Shown here: piece after piece, positions 16,302-21,555 of the stretch | How the letters are laid out: each line of letters opens with the position of its first letter | Numbering within the stretch: position 1 is the stretch's first letter | Source of the DNA: Verrucomicrobiaceae bacterium UBA7681 | GTDB lineage: Bacteria; Verrucomicrobiota; Verrucomicrobiia; Verrucomicrobiales; Verrucomicrobiaceae | Length of the DNA: 21,555 bases | Direction: 5' to 3' | Assembly: GCA_002482965.1 (NCBI GenBank) | Contig: DLGZ01000086.1 | Span: 1,683-23,237 of the forward strand | The notes under the pieces: generated by a model | What the model was told of the DNA's origin: nothing | Database searches by the model: none | Seen by the model: the letters and a program-made list of their open reading frames with translations, nothing else | Translations under genes and position numbers: made by a program

Positions 16302-16360
16302 AAGGAGGTCTTCTCATGCTGCCATCCGCGCAGCCCCCGCCGCAGCCCCAGGGCTGGTAG
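16302..16360 (+). other. Strong Shine-Dalgarno with a 14-codon open frame
   Basis: AAGGAGG (16302-16308) is followed after seven bases by ATG (16316) and a 14-residue frame, MLPSAQPPPQPQGW, ending with TAG at 16358-16360. The spacing equals that of the ABC ATPase gene. It begins five bases after the PEP-CTERM stop and ends exactly at a REP-like hairpin. The peptide is proline-rich and unrecognised. The site may be a real leader peptide, a relic of a lost gene or chance. Confidence 0.3.
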
Positions 16361-16379
16361 GGACGCGTTGTGCGCGTCC
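16357..16379. repeat. REP-like hairpin with GTAG head
   Basis: GTAG (16357-16360) directly precedes GGACGCG-TTGTG-CGCGTCC (16361-16379), a perfect 7-pair stem with a 5-base loop. It has the same head and position as the element at 9514-9537 but an unrelated stem sequence. It lies in the 394-base spacer 16298-16691, which otherwise holds no recognisable gene. No T-run follows, so it is not a classic terminator. Confidence 0.6.
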
Positions 16380-16581
16380 GTAGAATCCTTCGTCCCAGCA
16401 CCGCCTGCCGCCACGCCGCGCCCCCCCCTTTCCTCAAGCTCCCTCCTTTCAGCGCCCGCGCAAACGATCCGCTCTCAGTTGAAAATGCCGCGCATCCCAA
16501 ACTTCATTTGGAGCAGGCGCACTTTTGAAGATTGGTAATGCGCGGCAGTATAATCCGCCGCTGGACATGCCTCCTCAACGA

Positions 16582-16598
16582 GCCTGCCTGAGACAGGC
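16582..16598. repeat. Short palindrome in the spacer before the Sel1 gene
   Basis: GCCTG occurs twice in tandem (16582-16586 and 16586-16590, sharing one base) and pairs with CAGGC (16594-16598). The tighter form, GCCTG-AGA-CAGGC, is a 5-pair stem with a 3-base loop. It may belong to the same set of intergenic repeats. Confidence 0.4.
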
Positions 16599-16691
16599 CC
16601 GGTCTGCATCGGTGCAATAGCTCGCCCCCTCTCCCCAAACTCCACGCGTGACACCGCGTTTCTTTTCTGCTTCGCTCCCTGCCTCGGCTCC

Positions 16692-19600
16692 ATGAACACC
16701 TCCCATGCCTTGCAGGTTCTCGCCTTAACCGCGTCCCTCGTCTGCCTCCTCACCACGCGGCCATCGCCGGCTCAGTCACCCGCGCCCGCAGCCATCACCG
16801 CCACCACTCCCCTTTCTGAACTCCGCGACCTCGCCGAGAAAGGCGATGCCGCCGCTCAGTTCGCCCTCGGTCAGCACCTCCACGATGGCAAAGGCCTCAA
16901 ACAAGCCCCCGCAGAAGCCGTTCAATGGTTCCGCAAAGCCGCCAATCAAGGCCACCTCGAGGCCCAGAAAGCAGCATCGAGCGCCTACTTGAAAGGTGAT
17001 GGCGTCAAGAAGAACCCCCTTGTCGCCATGCAGTGGCTCAACAAAGCCGCAGACCAGGGCGATGCCAAATCGCAGGCCGAATTTGGGCTCGCTTATTCCA
17101 TAGGCCGCTACGTCACCAAAGACCCCGATGAAGCACTCAAGTGGTTCCTCCGCGCCTCCGATCAGGGCCACCCCCTCGGCATGTACGGCCTCGGCAATGC
17201 CTATGCCACAGGCGAGGGCGTGCAGCAGGACCTCCCCGAAGCCCTGAGGTGGTACCGCAAAGCCGCCGCCAAAAACGAACCCTACGCGCAGACCGCCCTC
17301 GGCCAGCACTATCGCGATGGCCGCGGCGTGGAAAAAGACCCTGCCGCCGCCTTCCGCTGGTTCCAGCTCGCAGCGCAGCAAAACCTCCCCACTGCCCAGT
17401 TCCGGCTCGGCATCTGTTATGTGAATGGCATCGGCGTGGCCAAGGACCTCACCAAGGCCGCCGCGTGGTTCCGCAAAGCCGCAGACCAGGACGACGCCTA
17501 TGCGCAAAACCGCCTGGGCCTCGCCTACGTCAGAGGCGAAGGCGTGCCATTGGATGCAGAGACAGGCATGCAGTGGTTTCGCAAGGCCGCAGACCAGGGC
17601 TACCCCTACGCCCAGTACCGTTTGGGCTACAGTTACTGGAATGGCCAGGGCGTCCCCGCAGACCCGGAAGTCGCTGTCGAGTGGTTCCGCAGATCCGCCA
17701 GGCAGGGCGAAGCTTTTGCTCAGTTCTACATGAGCGTCGCCTGCTGGCAGGGCCGCGGCACCGACATCGACCAGTCCGCTTCCATCGACTGGCTCCGCAA
17801 AGCCGCCGAGCTGAATGATTCCCACGCCCAGTACTGGCTCGCCATGCGCTACCTTCAGGGACAGGGCCTGGCAAAAAACACCGCCTCCGCGCTCGAATGG
17901 TTTCTCAAGGCCGCAGAGTCTCCCAGCACCGATGGCCTCCGCCGCGATGGTGCGCAGTACCAGCTCGGCCTCTTCTACCAGCAGGGCGACGCCGTGGAAA
18001 AAGACCCCGCCACCGCCGCCGCCTATTTCCGCCGCGCTGCCGATCGCGGCCATGCAGCAGCCAGTTACCGCCTCGGCCTCTGCTACCTGCAGGGAGACGG
18101 CGTCGCCCAAGACCCCGCCACCGCCGCCTTCTGGTTCCGCTTAGGCGCAGAACTGGGAGACGCCAACTCCCTCCACGCCCTCGGCCAGCTCTACGCGCAG
18201 GGAAAGGGCGTCCCTCAAAACACCGCCACCGCCGCGCGCTGGTCCCGCGAGGCCACCGAGCTCGGTGCCTCCGACCCCCAGTATCTCGACGGCCCCCACT
18301 ACACCCCCGATCCCGTCGCCGCCGAAAAGTGGACCCTCACCGCCGCGCAGCAGGGCGATGCCCACGCCCTCTACACCCTCGCCCAAAACTACGCCCTGGA
18401 AGACGTCGAATTCTACAAGTGGAATCTCAAAGCCGCCGCGCAGGGGCATTCACGTGCCCAGTACCGCACCGCCAAGTGCTGCTTCAAAGCCAAAGGCACC
18501 CCCGAAGACCCCGCCGCAGGCGTCCAATGGCTGCGCAAAGCCGCAGATCAAAACCTCGCAGTCGCCCAGTTTGAACTCGGCGACTTCTATAAAAACGGCT
18601 ACGGCACCGCCCTCACCAAGGACCCCGTGCAAGCCACCGCTTGGACCCGCAAAGCCGCAGACCAGGACTACGCCCCCGCCCAGTACTCCATGGGTCGCTA
18701 CTTCAGCAATAACGGCGCCGACTCCATCGCTTGGCTGCGCAAAGCCGCCGTTCAGGGCCACACCTCCTCTCAATACATCCTCGGCAATATCTACCATGAC
18801 GGCAAAGACACCCCCGCAGACCCGGCAGAAGCCATCAAATGGTATCGCAAAGCCGCCGAGCAGGGCCACACCTACTCCCAGTACTGTCTCGGCAGAGACT
18901 ACTCCAGCGGCAAAGGCGTACCGCACGACTACCCGCAGGCTTTCGACTGGTTTCGCAAAGCCGCCGAAAAAGGCTACGCACCCGCCCAGTTCAACCTCGC
19001 CCAAAACTATCACCTCGGCCAAGGCGTCGCCGCAGACGAAGCCGCCGCCATCCAGTGGCTCCTCAAAGCCGCCCAGCAGGGCTACCGCGTCGCTCAAGAC
19101 ACCCTCGGCCAATGCTACGCCAATGGCGACGGCGTAGCCATCGACCTCAAAGAAAGCGCCCGCTGGACCCGCCTCGCCGCCGAGCAGGGCCTCGCCCTCT
19201 CCCAGTGCAGGCTGGGACTGTACTACATGGACGGAGAAGGCGTCGAAAAAGACCCCAAGCAAGCCTTCTCCTGGTTCCGCCTCGCCGCCGATCAAGGCAA
19301 CGCCCGCGCCCAGTTTGAAGTCGGCGAAGCCCTCTACCTCGGCACCCACATCCCCGAAGATCCCCCCCAGGCCGTGCAGTGGTACCTCAAAGCCGCCGCC
19401 CAAGGCTCAGCCCTCGCCCAGGGCCGCCTCGGCGACTGCTACATGGATGGCTTCGGCATCGCCAAAGACCTCGCCGCTTCCATCGACTGGTACCGCAAAG
19501 CCGCCCAGCAGGACGAACCCTACTCCCAAAACGCCCTCGGCGACGCCTACCGCGACGGCACCGGCGTCCCCAAAGACCCCGTCACCGCCCTCCACTGGTA

Positions 19601-19733
19601 CCTCCTCGCCGCCGCCCAAAAAGAACCAGCCGCCATCGACTCCTCCCAAGCCCTCCAAAAAACCCTCACCCCCGACCAAATCGCCGCCGCCCAGCGCCTC
19701 GTCAAAGAGTTCCAAAAAGCCCACCCACAGTAA
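16692..19733 (+). CDS. Large exported Sel1-repeat protein (26 repeats)
   Basis: A 1013-residue protein with a signal peptide (about residues 1-28, MNTSHALQVLALTASLVCLL then TTRPSPAQ). From residue about 47 it is an unbroken array of Sel1-like repeats of the form 'DQGxxxAQYxLGxxYxxGxGVxKDPxxAxxWFRKAA'. I count 26 by hand, mostly 36 residues long. Three are shortened to about 30 (TPDPVAAEKW, EDVEFYKW and NNGADSIAW units) and one, near residue 410, carries a small insertion. Residues 975-1013 form a helical cap. Sel1 repeats build curved helical scaffolds that bind proteins; E. coli and Legionella examples act in signalling or host contact. With a signal peptide, this one should act in the periplasm or outside. 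There is no enzyme domain. The ATG at 16692 starts the signal; there is no SD. Confidence 0.93.
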   Translation: MNTSHALQVLALTASLVCLLTTRPSPAQSPAPAAITATTPLSELRDLAEKGDAAAQFALGQHLHDGKGLKQAPAEAVQWFRKAANQGHLEAQKAASSAYLKGDGVKKNPLVAMQWLNKAADQGDAKSQAEFGLAYSIGRYVTKDPDEALKWFLRASDQGHPLGMYGLGNAYATGEGVQQDLPEALRWYRKAAAKNEPYAQTALGQHYRDGRGVEKDPAAAFRWFQLAAQQNLPTAQFRLGICYVNGIGVAKDLTKAAAWFRKAADQDDAYAQNRLGLAYVRGEGVPLDAETGMQWFRKAADQGYPYAQYRLGYSYWNGQGVPADPEVAVEWFRRSARQGEAFAQFYMSVACWQGRGTDIDQSASIDWLRKAAELNDSHAQYWLAMRYLQGQGLAKNTASALEWFLKAAESPSTDGLRRDGAQYQLGLFYQQGDAVEKDPATAAAYFRRAADRGHAAASYRLGLCYLQGDGVAQDPATAAFWFRLGAELGDANSLHALGQLYAQGKGVPQNTATAARWSREATELGASDPQYLDGPHYTPDPVAAEKWTLTAAQQGDAHALYTLAQNYALEDVEFYKWNLKAAAQGHSRAQYRTAKCCFKAKGTPEDPAAGVQWLRKAADQNLAVAQFELGDFYKNGYGTALTKDPVQATAWTRKAADQDYAPAQYSMGRYFSNNGADSIAWLRKAAVQGHTSSQYILGNIYHDGKDTPADPAEAIKWYRKAAEQGHTYSQYCLGRDYSSGKGVPHDYPQAFDWFRKAAEKGYAPAQFNLAQNYHLGQGVAADEAAAIQWLLKAAQQGYRVAQDTLGQCYANGDGVAIDLKESARWTRLAAEQGLALSQCRLGLYYMDGEGVEKDPKQAFSWFRLAADQGNARAQFEVGEALYLGTHIPEDPPQAVQWYLKAAAQGSALAQGRLGDCYMDGFGIAKDLAASIDWYRKAAQQDEPYSQNALGDAYRDGTGVPKDPVTALHWYLLAAAQKEPAAIDSSQALQKTLTPDQIAAAQRLVKEFQKAHPQ

Positions 19734-19751
19734 GCCCCCCTTCGTCCTCGT

Positions 19752-19823
19752 CCTCGATCCTAGCACCCCCACTCCACCTTACCCACCAAGCCACACTCCC
19801 CCTCCGCTCTCTGCGCCAGCCTC
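19752..19823. repeat. Direct repeat, copy 1
   Basis: This is one of two imperfect copies of a 72-73 base block, both starting CCTCGATCC and ending TGCGCCAGCCTC; the second is at 19905-19977. Shared inner words include CTCCACCTTA, AAGCCA and TCCCCCTCCG. It lies just after the Sel1 gene in the spacer 19734-19981, which has no gene. Confidence 0.55.
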
Positions 19824-19837
19824 CTCGCATAGCAGTC

Positions 19838-19851
19838 CCGGCTTTAGCCGG
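19838..19851. repeat. Hairpin between the two direct-repeat copies
   Basis: CCGGCT-TT-AGCCGG is a perfect 6-pair stem with a 2-base loop, and GCAG (19832-19835) stands two bases before it, close to the GTAG head of the other elements. It lies between converging genes. Confidence 0.5.
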
Positions 19852-19904
19852 TTCTGGAAAAATGGAGTCAGCCTGCAAATAAAAGCCGCACACCACCTCC
19901 TCCT

Positions 19905-19977
19905 CCTCGATCCCAGCACACCGCTCCACCTTAAAAGCCTCAAGCCAAAATCCCCCTCCGTATCCTGCGCCAGCCTC
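19905..19977. repeat. Direct repeat, copy 2
   Basis: The second copy of the block at 19752-19823, differing by scattered substitutions and small gaps. It ends five bases before the stop codon of the amidase gene. Confidence 0.55.
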
Positions 19978-19981
19978 GATC

Positions 19982-20755
19982 TCATTTCACCACCGCAGCA
20001 ATCACCGGCCCCTTGCCCTGCTGCGTCTGTAAAAAAAGCACCACCCCGCGCGCAATTCCCTCAGCCACCCGGTCCCGATACCCCGCCTCCTTCAGCCGCG
20101 CCGACTCCCTCTCGTTCGTGATGAACCCGCACTCCACCAGCACCGCCGGACACACCGCCCGCGCCACCACCGCATAATCCCGTGCCTTGATCCCACGATC
20201 CACCGCTTTCGTCGCACCGCAGACCAACCGCTGCACCGTACCCGCAAATTCAGCACTGCCCCCCGCTCCTTGCCCCTGAGTCGCTCCGGCAGGCATCCGC
20301 TGCCGTGCAGACAAAGGCTGGCTTTCCGCAAAATACGTCTCAATCCCCTCCGCCTCGCTGCCCGCTCCCTCGGTATTGAGGTGCACACTCACAAAGGCCG
20401 CCGCCCCATGCGTCCCCGCCAGCGCCGCACGCTCATCCAGCGACAAAAAACGGTCACCGCTCCGCGTCATCACCACCCGCACCCCCGCAGCCTCCAGCTC
20501 CTTCGTCACCCGCTTGGCGATGTCCAGGCTCATATTTTTTTCAATCACCCCGTTCGCCACCGCACCGCCATCATGCCCCCCATGCCCCGCATCCACCACC
20601 ACCAGCGGCGCCCCCTCATTCCACATCCGCTGACTCGGCAGAGGCGCCGCCGCCTGCCGCCCCTCCAGCCACACCAGCGATAAAGCACTCCCCGCGAGGG
20701 CCGAAAAAGCGACCACCGTTTGCAGGCTCAGGGTGATGAACGGATAAAATTTCAA
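19982..20755 (-). CDS. N-acetylmuramoyl-L-alanine amidase (Amidase_3 family)
   Basis: A zinc amidase of 257 residues that cuts the bond between MurNAc and the stem peptide. Zinc ligands are H58 in VVDAGHGGHDGG, E72 in VIEKNMSLDIA and H125 in SVHLN; the catalytic Glu is E208 in LVECGFITN. A signal peptide or anchor covers about residues 1-28 (FYPFITLSLQTVVAFSALAG). The frame is open up to a TTG at 20797, but the bases beyond 20755 are very AT-rich and carry promoter boxes, so I use TTG at 20755, which keeps a Lys before the hydrophobic stretch; GTG at 20716 is another choice. A Gln/Gly/Ala-rich insertion (about residues 155-168) lies inside the domain. It is divergent from a LysM gene, which suits a shared role in wall turnover. 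Confidence 0.9.
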   Translation of the reverse strand: MKFYPFITLSLQTVVAFSALAGSALSLVWLEGRQAAAPLPSQRMWNEGAPLVVVDAGHGGHDGGAVANGVIEKNMSLDIAKRVTKELEAAGVRVVMTRSGDRFLSLDERAALAGTHGAAAFVSVHLNTEGAGSEAEGIETYFAESQPLSARQRMPAGATQGQGAGGSAEFAGTVQRLVCGATKAVDRGIKARDYAVVARAVCPAVLVECGFITNERESARLKEAGYRDRVAEGIARGVVLFLQTQQGKGPVIAAVVK

Positions 20756-20769
20756 AAAATATATTCGGA

Positions 20770-20797
20770 AATATAAAATATTTGTTTGAATTAACAA
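20770..20797 (-). promoter_or_regulatory. Candidate promoter of the amidase gene
   Basis: On the minus strand, TTGTTA (20797-20792) and TATATT (20775-20770) stand 16 bases apart. Transcription would start about 8 bases before the TTG at 20755. The -35 box coincides with the farther TTG at 20797, which argues against that start. Confidence 0.5.
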
Positions 20798-20813
20798 TCA
20801 AATTTTCTACAAT
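20786..20813 (+). promoter_or_regulatory. Candidate promoter of the LysM gene
   Basis: TTGAAT (20786-20791) and TACAAT (20808-20813) stand 16 bases apart. Transcription would begin at or within a base or two of the ATG at 20820, giving a leaderless mRNA. The -35 box directly abuts the -35 box of the divergent amidase promoter. Confidence 0.5.
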
Positions 20814-20819
20814 AGCCAT

Positions 20820-21555
20820 ATGAAGACGCCTTGCCCTGCATCCCATGTGCTGACATCACTCGCGCTTTCCTGGGGAATCCTATTCGCCCTGCCCCTCTCG
20901 GCACAGGTCTCCAACACCTACAGGCAGCCCGCCCCTCCGGGCTATCCAGCCCCCGGCGCAGGACTCCAGCAGCCTTCCACAAGAGCCACCCGGCAATCCG
21001 CCGCAGCCATCCAGGCTCCCGTCGGCCGTCCTCAATACCCCGGCACCTATCCCCCACCTCCCGGCTACACCTACCCTCCGGGATACGGCATGCCGCCCAA
21101 AGCCTCGACATCAAAAACTTCCACTCACAAGCCCGCCACCAGCAGCAAATCCAGCACCAAAACCACCGCTGCAAAAAAGCCCGCCGCAGGCCCCCCACCA
21201 CCCCCTAAAGTCTACGGCCCCACCGGCGATCTCACCGCCCAGGTCACCCGAGTCCGTGAAAACGACAAGGTCCAAAACATCCGCATCGGCGAACTCGAGC
21301 GCGATGTCAGCAGCATCAAGCGCGGCGGCAAAAGCACCACCCGCTACGATGGCGGCACCGACCTCGCCGCACACACCACCTACATCGCCCGTCCTGGCGA
21401 CACCCTCTGGCGCATCGCCACCACCCACCGCGTCAGCGTCGGCGAGATCCAGCAGCTCAATCGCATGACCGAAGAAGAAGTCCACGTCGGCCAGACCCTC
21501 CTCATCCCCTCCCCACACCGCCTCAGCTCCCCCACCACCCCGGTCAGCTACACCC
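20820..21555 (+). CDS. LysM-domain exported protein (3' end beyond the window)
   Basis: An open frame from ATG 20820 to the window end, 245 residues so far. The signal peptide is residues 1-28 (hydrophobic core LTSLALSWGILFALPL, then SAQ). Residues 30-95 are Pro/Tyr/Gly-rich (YPPPPGYTYPPGYGMPP), 95-128 are Ser/Thr/Lys/Pro-rich, and 130-170 form a short helical segment ending GELERDVSSIKR. A LysM domain, which binds the glycan of peptidoglycan, covers about 188-231: YIARPGDTLWRIATTHRVSV, then a central QLN and VGQTLLIPS. Any catalytic domain would be past the edge; LysM at this position often precedes a peptidase or forms the whole binding end. There is no SD; the promoter suggests leaderless translation. 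It is divergent from the amidase gene. Confidence 0.88.
   Translation, partial: MKTPCPASHVLTSLALSWGILFALPLSAQVSNTYRQPAPPGYPAPGAGLQQPSTRATRQSAAAIQAPVGRPQYPGTYPPPPGYTYPPGYGMPPKASTSKTSTHKPATSSKSSTKTTAAKKPAAGPPPPPKVYGPTGDLTAQVTRVRENDKVQNIRIGELERDVSSIKRGGKSTTRYDGGTDLAAHTTYIARPGDTLWRIATTHRVSVGEIQQLNRMTEEEVHVGQTLLIPSPHRLSSPTTPVSYT

Noticed and set aside
16475..16756. 93-residue minus-strand frame upstream of the Sel1 gene
   Set aside because: It overlaps the Sel1 signal peptide and has no hydrophobic or domain pattern.
16776..18110. 444-residue antisense frame over the Sel1 gene
   Set aside because: It repeats with the same period as the Sel1 units and so simply mirrors them.
16692..19733. Periodic repeats as a CRISPR array
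   Set aside because: The period of about 108 bases is the coding length of a 36-residue Sel1 unit, with an open reading frame throughout and no identical repeats with unique spacers.
20748..20820. AT-rich island as a replication origin
   Set aside because: It is only about 70 bases, has no DnaA-box array, and is fully explained by two divergent promoters.

Overview
The window is GC-rich bacterial chromosome that most resembles a Verrucomicrobiota genome (Verrucomicrobiaceae such as Prosthecobacter). The clues are a giant autotransporter-type beta-strand protein ending in a PEP-CTERM sorting tail, a long Sel1-repeat protein, many short intergenic palindromes and almost no Shine-Dalgarno sequences. 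The assignment is an inference; the window has no rRNA or other marker gene. I see no tRNA, CRISPR array, insertion sequence or phage gene.

Layout. 1-359 has no gene but holds an inverted repeat. 360-1274 encodes a TIM-barrel sugar phosphate isomerase/epimerase. A repeat-bearing spacer follows, then a small exported DUF6702-type protein on the minus strand (1600-2127). Divergent from it is a tightly packed four-gene plus-strand operon (2248-6745): a YdbH-like AsmA-type intermembrane protein, a lipoprotein that looks like a fusion of YnbE and YdbL, a small DUF4359-like membrane protein, and an L,D-transpeptidase lipoprotein. Next come a possible small membrane protein on the minus strand, and a plus-strand pair: a membrane-anchored OB-fold-like protein (7095-7502) and a secreted alpha-helical protein (7515-9473).

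9474-9641 is a cluster of hairpin repeats between converging genes. The minus strand then carries a 55-residue lipoprotein (9642-9809) and an amino-acid-type ABC transporter, ATPase and permease (9868-11362). Divergent from the permease is the 1542-residue PEP-CTERM protein (11669-16297), then a repeat-bearing spacer with a strong SD and a 14-codon ORF, then a Sel1 protein with 26 repeats (16692-19733). A spacer with a duplicated 72-base block separates it from an N-acetylmuramoyl-L-alanine amidase on the minus strand (19982-20755). The amidase is divergent, across a very AT-rich double promoter, from a LysM protein (20820 to the window end, incomplete).

The genes are mostly concerned with the cell envelope: lipid transport between membranes (YdbH plus the YnbE-YdbL fusion), peptidoglycan crosslinking and cleavage (L,D-transpeptidase, amidase, LysM), and surface display (PEP-CTERM). 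The most notable observation is the YnbE-YdbL fusion, which puts all three components of the E. coli YdbH-YnbE-YdbL bridge into two overlapping genes. The next most notable are the palindromic elements in most longer gene-free spacers, some with a GTAG/GGAG tetranucleotide like that of REP elements, and a strong plus-strand C-over-G skew that does not follow gene orientation.
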